In this document: piece after piece, positions 9,192 to 16,494 of the stretch | Position numbering within the stretch: the first letter of the stretch is position 1 | Layout: the number at the start of each line of letters is the position of its first letter | DNA from: Clostridiales bacterium | GTDB lineage: Bacteria; Bacillota; Clostridia; Lachnospirales; Lachnospiraceae | Assembly (NCBI GenBank): GCA_020859995.1 | Contig: JAJBVE010000023.1 | Coordinates: forward strand, 1-60,881 | Reading direction: 5' to 3' | Length of the DNA stretch: 60,881 nucleotides | Notes under the pieces: model-generated | Told to the model about the DNA's origin: nothing | The model's database searches: none | Seen by the model: only the letters and a program-made list of their open reading frames with translations | Made by a program: the position numbers and the translations under genes

Positions 9192-10817
9192 ATGAGCAGC
9201 TTACTCTACGAGATTTCAAAATATCTGATGCTTGTATTAATGGCGTTTTATACCATGCAGTGTTATACCGTTTTCCGCAAAAAAGATGAAGACTCAAGAC
9301 AGTATCTGTTTTTGCGCCAGAATATGCTGATGTTTTTCCTGCATTTTGTGGGATATGCGCTGATTTATCTGGAATTACGGGAAACAGAAGTACTGTTTTT
9401 TTATGGCGCTCAGGTATTGTACCTGTTTCTGACTCTGGTTTTGTTCCGCCTCATTTATCCGATGGCCTCCAGGCTGTTGATTAATAATATGTGTATGCTC
9501 CTTAGCATCGGCTTTATTATGATTGCCAGGCTGGATTATGATGAATGCCTGAAACAGTTTGTGATTGTTGTGGCAGCTACTGTGCTTGCGCTGCTGATTC
9601 CGGTTATTATACGCAAACTGCGCTTTATTACGAAAATGTACTATGCGTATACACTGCTTGGAATTGGGCTGCTTGGCCTTGTGGCAGTTGCCGCGCGCAC
9701 GACTTATGGCGCGAAGCTTACTATTTCCATAGGTGGTTTTTCCTTTCAGCCGTCCGAGTTTGTGAAGATTGTTTATGTTTTTGCTATAGCCGGACTACTC
9801 TGTCACGCAAAAGATTTTCGCAGGATTGTGATTGCGACCTGCCTTGCCGCAGCTCATGTATTGATTCTGGTTGTGTCAAAAGATCTGGGAAGCGCGGTCA
9901 TATTTTTTGTTACATATCTGGTCATGATTTTTATCGCTACGAAAAATCCGTTTTATACACTTGCCGGGATTCTTGCTGGCAGTGTTGGAAGTGTTGGCGC
10001 GTACTTTTTGTTTTCTCATGTCCGAGTGCGTGTACAGGCATGGCTGGATCCTTTTGCGGATTATCAGCTTACTGGATATCAGGCGGCGCAGGCTCTGTTT
10101 TCTATTGCGGCCGGAGGCTGGTTTGGTACGGGACTCTATCAAGGCTCACCGACCGCTATCCCGGTAGTAGAACAGGACATGATGTTCGCGGCTATTGTGG
10201 AAGAACTGGGGATTATTTTCGGCATTTGCCTGATTCTGGTCTGTATGAGCTGTTTTATTATGTTTATAAACATTGGCATGCAGCTGACAAATAAATATTA
10301 CCGTCTGGTGGCGGTCGGGCTTGGCACTACTTATGGAGTGCAGGTCTTTTTAACAATCGGAGGCACGATCAAGCTGATACCGCTCACTGGTGTTACTCTG
10401 CCTTTGGTGAGTTATGGCGGAAGTTCTGTTCTCAGCACGATTATTATGTTTGCGATCGTACAGGGGCTGTATATGCTGCGCAGCGATGAAGAAGTCAAAA
10501 GAGAACAGAAGGAATCTATGCGCATGCAGACAAGTAATATTCCCTATGGGCAATATACCCGGCCGGATGGTCAGCAAAGCTCCGTTTCTTATGGGAGAAG
10601 TGTGTATCCGCCGGCGGGAAATGATTACCAGAGGGGAAGACGGCAATCTTCTGCTTCTTATGGAGAAAGCAGATATCCTTCTGCCAAAGATATGGATTAT
10701 TATGATGAGGATCAGCAAGTCTATTCCTCTTATCGAAAGGGAGAGCCTTCCGAAATAAACAGAAAGTCTGATGAGTTCGCATCTTCAAAATTCCCAAAAC
10801 GCGGAAACAATCAGTAA
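9192..10817 (+). CDS. FtsW/RodA/SpoVE family peptidoglycan glycosyltransferase
   Basis: A SEDS-family polymerase of lipid II with about twelve membrane segments and the family motifs FQPSEFVKI, KDLGSA and a C-terminal LPLVSYGGSS loop. At 541 residues it exceeds the usual 370-420: there are extra N-terminal membrane segments (common in Clostridia) and a hydrophilic tail of about 110 residues containing two SYG(R/E)S-type repeats. It pairs with the class B PBP next door, the usual SEDS-bPBP synthase arrangement. Whether it serves elongation, division or sporulation is undecided. GGGGAG lies just before the ATG. Confidence 0.9.
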   Translation: MSSLLYEISKYLMLVLMAFYTMQCYTVFRKKDEDSRQYLFLRQNMLMFFLHFVGYALIYLELRETEVLFFYGAQVLYLFLTLVLFRLIYPMASRLLINNMCMLLSIGFIMIARLDYDECLKQFVIVVAATVLALLIPVIIRKLRFITKMYYAYTLLGIGLLGLVAVAARTTYGAKLTISIGGFSFQPSEFVKIVYVFAIAGLLCHAKDFRRIVIATCLAAAHVLILVVSKDLGSAVIFFVTYLVMIFIATKNPFYTLAGILAGSVGSVGAYFLFSHVRVRVQAWLDPFADYQLTGYQAAQALFSIAAGGWFGTGLYQGSPTAIPVVEQDMMFAAIVEELGIIFGICLILVCMSCFIMFINIGMQLTNKYYRLVAVGLGTTYGVQVFLTIGGTIKLIPLTGVTLPLVSYGGSSVLSTIIMFAIVQGLYMLRSDEEVKREQKESMRMQTSNIPYGQYTRPDGQQSSVSYGRSVYPPAGNDYQRGRRQSSASYGESRYPSAKDMDYYDEDQQVYSSYRKGEPSEINRKSDEFASSKFPKRGNNQ

Positions 10818-10894
10818 TCAGTTAACGACAGATTCGTCAGATTCTGGAGATTATGAGAATCATAATAAAGGAATAACAGAAAGAGAATGATAAT

Positions 10895-12424
10895 ATGGCA
10901 ATGAAGCTTTTTCAAAAAAAAAATAAAAAAGAGCAAGACAAAGAAAAAAAGCCGCCTGTCAGAGAAATTCATTTCGAACAGGAGTCTGAACCTGTAGACG
11001 CGAAGGGGCGCAATACAGAACTTGGAATTGTAACGTATGTTTTTGTGCTTTTGTTTATTGTTATGATTGGATATCTTGTTTATCTTAATGTATATAAAGC
11101 GGATTCTCTGAATTCCAGTTCTTATAATACAAAGCAGGACGCGAACGAGGACAAGTATGTCCGGGGATCGATCTATTCTGCTGACGGGCAGACACTTGCA
11201 TATACAAGCGTGGCTGAAGATGGAACAGAGACACGTGTCTATCCATATGGCAATGTATTTTCTCATGTAATCGGTTATTCATCAAATGGAAAATCTGGTC
11301 TGGAATCCACCTGCAATTCAGACCTGATGACTTCTCACACATCTGTTCTGACACAGCTTCGCGAGGAATCGGATGAGAAACAGCTTGGAGATTCTGTATA
11401 TACGACTTTGAACACGACACTGCAGCAGGCAGCTTACAGCGCTCTTGGGAGCTATAATGGAGCTGTGATCGCGATGGAGCCCGATACCGGAAAAATCCTC
11501 GCTATGGTTTCAAAACCGGATTTTGACCCAAATTCCATCTCGGATATCTGGGAACAGGTTGTAAATGACAGTTCCAGCAGCGTATTACTGAATCGGGCTA
11601 CACAGGGGCTGTATCCGCCTGGATCTACCTTTAAAATACTTACGACCCTTGCTTATATTCGAGAAAACCCAACGACCTGGTCCGATTTTTCTTTTACATG
11701 CGAGGGAATTCTGGAAGAGAGCGGAGCTTCCATTCATTGCTATAATAGTAAAGTACATGGGGTTGTGGATCTGAAAACCGCTTTCGCAAAATCGTGCAAT
11801 ACGACTTACGCAAGCATAGGTCTGGGATTGGAAAGCGGAAGTCTGGCCTCCGTCTGCGAGGAATTCCTGTTTAACTCTGCGCTTCCCACTTCTCTGCAGC
11901 ACAGTACCTCCCAGTTCAGTCTGTCTGATAATGCTTCCTACGGAGAAATCATGCAGACCGCTATCGGCCAGGGAGATACGCTTGTGACTCCGCTTCACAT
12001 GGCTCTGATCACGGCGACTGTCGCAAATGACGGCGTGATGATGCGCCCTTATCTGGTGGATTATGTCGAGGCCAGTGACGGTTCATCTGTATCCTCTAAT
12101 AGTCCTTCTAAATACAAGCGGCTTCTTACAACAGAGGAAGCCAGTATTTTGCAGGAATTCATGGAAGAAACTGTTATCAGCGGCACCGCGACTTCTTTGA
12201 GCTGGTATGATTTTACGGTCGCGGGAAAAACGGGGTCAGCGGAATATGGCTCCGATGACAATGGCGGTACGCACTCCTGGTTTGTCGGATATTCCAGGGG
12301 CAGCAGCGGTCAGGCAGATCTTGTAGTGGTGGTAATCGCCGAGGACGGCGGTGCCGGAAGCGATACGGCCGTGCCTGTCGCGTCCCAGATTTTTCAATCC
12401 TATTACAATTATGTGGCAGAATAA
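10895..12424 (+). CDS. Class B penicillin-binding protein (peptidoglycan transpeptidase)
   Basis: The partner transpeptidase of the preceding SEDS protein. It has a basic cytoplasmic start, one membrane anchor (YVFVLLFIVMIGYLVYL) and a transpeptidase domain with all three active-site motifs: STFK (Ser244, Lys247), SCN (300-302) and KTG (445-447). The 509-residue length and short N-terminal domain match the PbpA-like proteins found beside FtsW/RodA genes in Clostridia and Actinobacteria. The ribosome binding site is weak. No clear terminator is visible in the following 180 bp. Confidence 0.93.
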   Translation: MAMKLFQKKNKKEQDKEKKPPVREIHFEQESEPVDAKGRNTELGIVTYVFVLLFIVMIGYLVYLNVYKADSLNSSSYNTKQDANEDKYVRGSIYSADGQTLAYTSVAEDGTETRVYPYGNVFSHVIGYSSNGKSGLESTCNSDLMTSHTSVLTQLREESDEKQLGDSVYTTLNTTLQQAAYSALGSYNGAVIAMEPDTGKILAMVSKPDFDPNSISDIWEQVVNDSSSSVLLNRATQGLYPPGSTFKILTTLAYIRENPTTWSDFSFTCEGILEESGASIHCYNSKVHGVVDLKTAFAKSCNTTYASIGLGLESGSLASVCEEFLFNSALPTSLQHSTSQFSLSDNASYGEIMQTAIGQGDTLVTPLHMALITATVANDGVMMRPYLVDYVEASDGSSVSSNSPSKYKRLLTTEEASILQEFMEETVISGTATSLSWYDFTVAGKTGSAEYGSDDNGGTHSWFVGYSRGSSGQADLVVVVIAEDGGAGSDTAVPVASQIFQSYYNYVAE

Positions 12425-12532
12425 TTGCTTTATACCGTATTATGTCCAGTAATATTATTCAGAATATTTACGCGGACAATTATCTTCGAAATCTGTTCTT
12501 GAAATTTGTCCCAATTTTCAGACGAATTTCGG

Positions 12533-12561
12533 TTGAATGTTTTTCTGAAAAGAGTTATACT
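12533..12561 (+). promoter_or_regulatory. SigmaA-type promoter for the NUDIX gene
   Basis: TTGAAT (12533-12538), 17 bases, TATACT (12556-12561), about 45 bp before the start codon. Confidence 0.65.
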
Positions 12562-12605
12562 GTCTCCAGTTTGATCGAACAAACAAAGCTACAGGAGGGA
12601 TTGCA

Positions 12606-13058
12606 ATGATTGAAGCAACAAGCTGTGGCGGTGTTGTGATATTCAGGGGAAAGGTACTTGTTTTATACAAGAGTTATCGGAATAAATATGAAGGCTGGGT
12701 TCTGCCAAAAGGAACCGTCGAAGAGGGCGAGGATTTTAAAGAGACCGCTTCCCGCGAAGTCCTTGAAGAAACGGGGGTCAGGGCCGCCATTATTAAATAC
12801 ATCGGAAAAAGCCAGTACACATTTAATGTGCCGGATGATGTCGTATCCAAGGATGTCCATTGGTATTTGATGATGGCAGACAGCTATTACAGTAAACCAC
12901 AGAGAGAAGAGTATTTTGTTGATTCCGGATACTATAAATATCACGAAGCCTACCACTTACTGAAGTTTTCTAATGAAAAAATGATTCTTGAAAAAGCATA
13001 CGGCGAGTATTTGAATTTAAAAAAGAACAATCTTTGGGGCAGCCGGAAATATTTTTGA
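12606..13058 (+). CDS. NUDIX hydrolase
   Basis: A 150-residue hydrolase of nucleoside-diphosphate-linked compounds. The Nudix box is complete: GTVEEGEDFKETAS followed by REVLEETGV, fitting GX5EX7REUXEEXGU, with the preceding LPKG. The substrate (oxidised nucleotide, diadenosine polyphosphate or other) cannot be deduced. AGGAGGG precedes the ATG. A small hypothetical gene follows 22 bp later. Confidence 0.9.
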   Translation: MIEATSCGGVVIFRGKVLVLYKSYRNKYEGWVLPKGTVEEGEDFKETASREVLEETGVRAAIIKYIGKSQYTFNVPDDVVSKDVHWYLMMADSYYSKPQREEYFVDSGYYKYHEAYHLLKFSNEKMILEKAYGEYLNLKKNNLWGSRKYF

Positions 13059-13080
13059 CGCTTAGAGACAGTTAAGGAGT

Positions 13081-13440
13081 TTGGCGAAAATCCAAATGAA
13101 ATGGTATCGAAATCTATATATTGGAAAGACTTTAAAAGGAAAAAAGAAAAAAATCATGCGCAGCGTCCAGCATGGGAAGCCGGTCAGGGATCTGTATCTG
13201 ATTCTTCTGCGCGAGGATCAGGAACACAATCAGCTGGAAATCATGAAGCAGTCTTTTCTCTATACGATTTTGCCTGATACGGACTCTGTGCTGGTAGTAG
13301 GGGCAGCTTCCGGGAGGCTGGAAGCAATGGATCTTTTACTTGAAATAACAAATGAAGTGTATCGCGCGACTGGCGGAGCCCTTTTGCGGGAGTATATTTT
13401 AAAGTGCCAGACGGGAGATATGACACAGTCCCCATCGTGA
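13081..13440 (+). CDS. Hypothetical protein of 119 residues
   Basis: I do not recognise this protein. It is basic at the N-terminus (GKTLKGKKKKIMR), soluble, and ends near residue 119. The only starts are TTG 13081, which is too close to AAGGAG (13074-13079), and ATG 13096, which is 16 bases away, so the start is uncertain. It sits tightly between the NUDIX and DUF2953 genes on the same strand, which supports it being real. Confidence 0.6.
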   Translation: MAKIQMKWYRNLYIGKTLKGKKKKIMRSVQHGKPVRDLYLILLREDQEHNQLEIMKQSFLYTILPDTDSVLVVGAASGRLEAMDLLLEITNEVYRATGGALLREYILKCQTGDMTQSPS

Positions 13441-13480
13441 TGATATGAATGTGGCTGCAAAGCGAGGGTTGCGAATAGAC

Positions 13481-14569
13481 ATGATTTCTATTATTCTGCT
13501 CATTTTTAAAATAATAGGTTTCGTTCTTCTTGCAATGCTGCTTCTGGTACTGCTGATTTTATTTTCGATCCTTTTTGTACCGCTGCGATATGATGCCAGG
13601 CTGATCAAAACGGAAGAGGCGTTCTCTGGCGAAGTTCATCTGACCTGGATGCTGCATCTGATTTCCGTGCGTGCCCGTTTTGACGTACTGAAGAAAAAAT
13701 CAGATATGCAGTTTCGCGTATTAGGAATTTCTCCTGCGGACATAACGAGTTTCATTAATAAAAGAAAACACGAAAGAAAACGTATAAGAAAACGAAAAGG
13801 ACAGCCAAAAAAGAATACGCATACGGTCAATAACAGTAAGAAACCTTCGCAAAACTCTGACAGCAGCAGGAACGTGACGTCTAGGACCCCAAAAGCGCCT
13901 TCATCAGCGCGAAATGCATTGGAGAGCGAAAGTAAAAAGACTGATGAACGCATGATAACACATTCTGGCACTGATCCAGGTGCCAGTAAACAGGGGGTGT
14001 TTTATTCTCCTCCAGATCCAAATGTCAGCAAACAGGAGACATCGCGTCCCAGTCTTTTAGCACCTGATGTCAAATCTCATGGAACTTCTCGGCGCTCCCG
14101 GATTTGGCAGAAGCTATTGGCCTATGTGAACAAGATAAAGCTGATCCCGGCGAAAGCGAAACAGATGATTCGGACGATCCGTTCATTCCTGAAAAAACCA
14201 GCCAGTTTTTTGAAAAAAATAGAAGATTTTTGCCGGATTGCGAAAAAAAATGACTTATCTGCGCTATGTAATGAACTATGGAGTATGCTCAAAGATTTGC
14301 TGAGACATTTCCGTATCAGACACGGATCCGGATTTCTTCAGTTCGGTACTGGAGACCCGTCTTTCACTGGTGAGATTACAGGTATGATTTATTTGCTTTT
14401 GCCGGCTGCGTGCGGTGATATACAGATACAGCCTCAGTTTACAGAGAAAGCATTCAGGATGGATATTCGTATTCGCGGACATATCCGCATGATTCATATT
14501 GTACGAGCTTTATGGAGTGCTTTCCGAAACACAAAATTACGTGGTTTGCTCCGAGATCTTCGCTCGTAG
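13481..14569 (+). CDS. DUF2953 domain-containing membrane protein
   Basis: An N-terminal membrane segment (residues 1-28, very hydrophobic) is followed by VPLRYDARL and, at the C-terminus, the DUF2953 signature region around RIRGHIRMIHIVRALW. The centre, about residues 100-200, is a hydrophilic Lys/Ser/Pro-rich insert probably disordered, which makes it longer than typical members. DUF2953 genes usually sit directly before gerW in Bacillota, as here, suggesting a sporulation or germination role. ATG 13481 is chosen because the hydrophobic segment starts there; ATG 13445 is possible. Confidence 0.8.
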   Translation: MISIILLIFKIIGFVLLAMLLLVLLILFSILFVPLRYDARLIKTEEAFSGEVHLTWMLHLISVRARFDVLKKKSDMQFRVLGISPADITSFINKRKHERKRIRKRKGQPKKNTHTVNNSKKPSQNSDSSRNVTSRTPKAPSSARNALESESKKTDERMITHSGTDPGASKQGVFYSPPDPNVSKQETSRPSLLAPDVKSHGTSRRSRIWQKLLAYVNKIKLIPAKAKQMIRTIRSFLKKPASFLKKIEDFCRIAKKNDLSALCNELWSMLKDLLRHFRIRHGSGFLQFGTGDPSFTGEITGMIYLLLPAACGDIQIQPQFTEKAFRMDIRIRGHIRMIHIVRALWSAFRNTKLRGLLRDLRS

Positions 14570-14731
14570 TTTTTTGAACAACTGACAGTCTCCGCTTACC
14601 AATAGTTTTTTATACGATCTTTGTTTTATCTGTTTGTGTGATTTTACTTTTTCATAAATTGAAGACATCGACTTGTTTGAATTAAGGTATCTAATCATTG
14701 TATCTCACAGTATATAGAAGAGGAGAGGGAT

Positions 14732-15136
14732 ATGGCAGAGAATTTTCAGAATACGGTTGCTTCCTTATTTAAAGGAATGGATAATTTTATTACCACGAAA
14801 ACAGTAGTAGGTGACCCGATTACAGTATGTGATACTATCATCCTCCCGTTAGTAGACGTTTCGTTTGGTGTGGCTGCATCCGCAAAATCGGAGGACAAGA
14901 AAAACTCCGGCGGCGGTGGGATGGGCGGTAAGATTTCACCGAGTGCTGTATTGGTAATCTCAAATGGCTGCACAAAACTGGTAAATGTAAAGAATCAGGA
15001 CGCAGTTACAAAAGTGCTGGATATGGTGCCGGATCTGATTAATCGTTTCACGTCAGGCGGAAAAGATGAGGAACACACGGACTCAAAGGTGGATGAGGCG
15101 ATACATGCCGCATCTGAGGAAGAGACCACATTTTGA
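14732..15136 (+). CDS. gerW: GerW family sporulation protein
   Basis: GerW (YtfJ) is a forespore protein needed for L-alanine-triggered spore germination in Bacillus. The 134-residue product shows the family order: FKGMDNFITTKTVVGDPI, a glycine-rich loop (SGGGGMGGKI) and the hydrophobic ISPSAVLVI segment. GAGGAGAGGG precedes the ATG. Its position after DUF2953 is the conserved order. Confidence 0.92.
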   Translation: MAENFQNTVASLFKGMDNFITTKTVVGDPITVCDTIILPLVDVSFGVAASAKSEDKKNSGGGGMGGKISPSAVLVISNGCTKLVNVKNQDAVTKVLDMVPDLINRFTSGGKDEEHTDSKVDEAIHAASEEETTF

Positions 15137-15248
15137 TTACATTCTGATACGCATCAGGAAAAACGACTTGATACAGTTTGAAACCGCTATGTATTTTCTG
15201 ACCATACTTGGCATATAATGAACAAAAGATAATAAGGTTTTTGTAGAG

Positions 15249-15386
15249 ATGCAGAAGCTGATTGGGTATACAATTTTCTGGATTGCCATCGGAATGACGA
15301 TCGGAATGTTTGTCAATAGTACCCTGCTATGCGTTCTGATTATTCTGCTTTTGCTCCTGGCAGGATATAATCTGTTTATGAATTAA
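15249..15386 (+). CDS. Small membrane protein of 45 residues
   Basis: This short frame runs MQKLIGYTIFWIAIGM to GYNLFMN and is almost wholly hydrophobic: two membrane segments or one hairpin. The Shine-Dalgarno is weak (AAGG about 12 bases upstream). It lies 112 bp after gerW and before the shared terminator at 15571. Similar tiny membrane proteins occur next to sporulation genes in Clostridia, but I cannot assign a function. Confidence 0.6.
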   Translation: MQKLIGYTIFWIAIGMTIGMFVNSTLLCVLIILLLLLAGYNLFMN

Positions 15387-15430
15387 AGAGCTGTCTATAA
15401 TGATGAATATTTATTCCCGCGAACCTTTTA

Positions 15431-15494
15431 TTCCCGCGAAGCAGCGAGCCAGGTAGCCGGAGATCCGTCGGCAAGCCGACACCTTATGACATAG
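15431..15494 (+). repeat. Dispersed intergenic repeat, family 1, short copy
   Basis: It shares the blocks CCCGCGAAGCRRCGAGCC, GTAGCCGGAG, ATCCGTCGGCA and CCGACACCTTATGACATAG with 39512-39683 in the same order. Here the GCCGGAG and ATCCGTC blocks are adjacent; in the other copy more than 100 bases lie between them. Confidence 0.75.
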
Positions 15495-15570
15495 CCTGCA
15501 CGGGTATTTGACTTGTATTAGTTTCATTAATTTCCTTTTGCGGTCTTGCGCATCATATATGCACAAAAAA

Positions 15571-15600
15571 TGTCAGGAAGGTTAACTCCTGACATTTTTA
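15571..15600. terminator. Bidirectional intrinsic terminator
   Basis: Perfect stem TGTCAGGA/TCCTGACA with A6 before and T5 after, so it can end both the gerW-side transcript (plus) and the rpmB transcript (minus). Confidence 0.8.
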
Positions 15601-15646
15601 TGCACAGAGCCGGGCGGGGGTTTTTATGGCTAAAGCCGCACCTGGC
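15600..15646 (+). repeat. Dispersed intergenic repeat, family 2
   Basis: ATGCACAGAGCCGG, then a T-rich link, GGCTAAAGCCGCACC and CAGG. The same order is found in reverse orientation at 21292-21342. Both copies directly follow a terminator T run and both lie between convergent genes. Confidence 0.65.
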
Positions 15647-15733
15647 TCGCGCAGGAAGATAGGGGAGAAAGACGTTTCCCTATCTGATTATATGCCTTCG
15701 CAATTGGAAGGTGCTTCCGTGGAAAATGCCATT

Positions 15734-15922
15734 TCAGGCTCTTTCTACTCTGCCAGATCTCAGGCAGTTTGTACATACATAAATCTTCCTGGCAGAAGTC
15801 GGGCCGGTTTTTACTTTGACCTTCTGGATATTGGACTTCCAGATTTTATTGCTTCTTCTGTGGGAATGGCTCACCTGATTGCCGAAATGTACGGATTTAT
15901 CACAAATAGCACATTTTGCCAT
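15734..15922 (-). CDS. rpmB: 50S ribosomal protein L28
   Basis: A 62-residue basic protein of the large ribosomal subunit. It begins MAKCAICDKSVHFGNQVSHSHRRSNKIWKSN and ends with the CTNCLRSGRVERA motif; the paired CxxC motifs make it the zinc-binding form of L28. AAGGAGGT lies 8 bases before the ATG. The gene is a single unit facing the gerW group, with its own promoter at 15999-16027. Confidence 0.97.
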   Translation of the reverse strand: MAKCAICDKSVHFGNQVSHSHRRSNKIWKSNIQKVKVKTGPTSARKIYVCTNCLRSGRVERA

Positions 15923-15998
15923 GACTGCACCTCCTTGATATAAATTCAGCCTTTTTAACAGCAGGCGATATACCGCTTAAAGACTCACAACAAAATGT

Positions 15999-16027
15999 AT
16001 TCTACCAGAAGGATGATCAATTTGCAA
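15999..16027 (-). promoter_or_regulatory. Promoter for rpmB
   Basis: On the minus strand TTGCAA (16022-16027), 17 bases, TAGAAT (15999-16004). It lies back to back with the Asp23 promoter. Confidence 0.65.
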
Positions 16028-16059
16028 GCGGAAATTATAAATTTCACGTAAAAAGATAT

Positions 16060-16087
16060 TTGCAAATAGCTGTATTTCTGTTAAAAT
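16060..16087 (+). promoter_or_regulatory. Promoter for the Asp23/FakA/recG group
   Basis: TTGCAA (16060-16065), 16 bases, TAAAAT (16082-16087), followed by AAGGAGG and the Asp23 start. Confidence 0.55.
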
Positions 16088-16122
16088 AATGAGCAAAGAA
16101 TATCTGAAGGAGGTTCCCGGCT

Positions 16123-16479
16123 ATGAAGGGACGCATGAATAGTGAACTTGGCTCCATTGTAATTGACGCGAATGTAATAGCCACCTATGCGGGCAGTGTA
16201 GCGGTTGAGTGCTTCGGCATCGTCGGAATGGCTATAGTAAATATGAAGGACGGTCTGGTAAGACTGTTAAAAAAAGACAGCCTCGAGCGGGGGGTAAGCG
16301 TGAGGATTGAAGATAATCGTATCACGATCGATTTCCATGTGATTGTTTCCTATGGAGTAAGCATTTCCGCGGTTGCGGACAATCTGTTTAGCAGCGTGAA
16401 ATATCGAGTGGAAGAATTCACTGGTATGGAGGTTGAACAAATTAATATGTACGTAGAAGGCGTACGAGTAATTGACTGA
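16123..16479 (+). CDS. Asp23/Gls24 family envelope stress response protein
   Basis: A 118-residue member of the YloU branch of the Asp23/Gls24 family, shown by GSIVIDANVIATYAGSVAVECFGIVGMA and the C-terminal VEEFTGMEVEQINMYVEGV. It is typically paired with the fatty-acid kinase-like YloV, as here (15 bp before the next gene), and then recG. Some relatives are membrane-associated stress proteins; the function of the YloU group is unclear. Confidence 0.9.
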   Translation: MKGRMNSELGSIVIDANVIATYAGSVAVECFGIVGMAIVNMKDGLVRLLKKDSLERGVSVRIEDNRITIDFHVIVSYGVSISAVADNLFSSVKYRVEEFTGMEVEQINMYVEGVRVID

Positions 16480-16494
16480 TGGAGGATTCTGATC

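Larger units (their letters stand above)
15387..15733. other. Intergenic region with two dispersed repeats and a bidirectional terminator
   Basis: No gene is supported in this stretch between the convergent small membrane protein and rpmB. It holds a repeated TTTATTCCCGCGAA segment (15410-15441), one copy of repeat family 1 (15431-15494), a bidirectional terminator (15571-15594), one copy of repeat family 2 (15600-15646), and a hairpin AGATAGGG/CCCTATCT (15657-15688). Confidence 0.6.

Noticed and set aside
15690-15735. Similarity between the rpmB 3' region and the leader at 20735-20790 (shared CGCAATTG and GGAAATGCC-like words)
   Set aside because: Matches are short and gapped; not enough to call a third repeat family by eye.
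15626-15943. Plus-strand frame of 105 codons
   Set aside because: It is the reverse of rpmB, which is certain from sequence and binding site.
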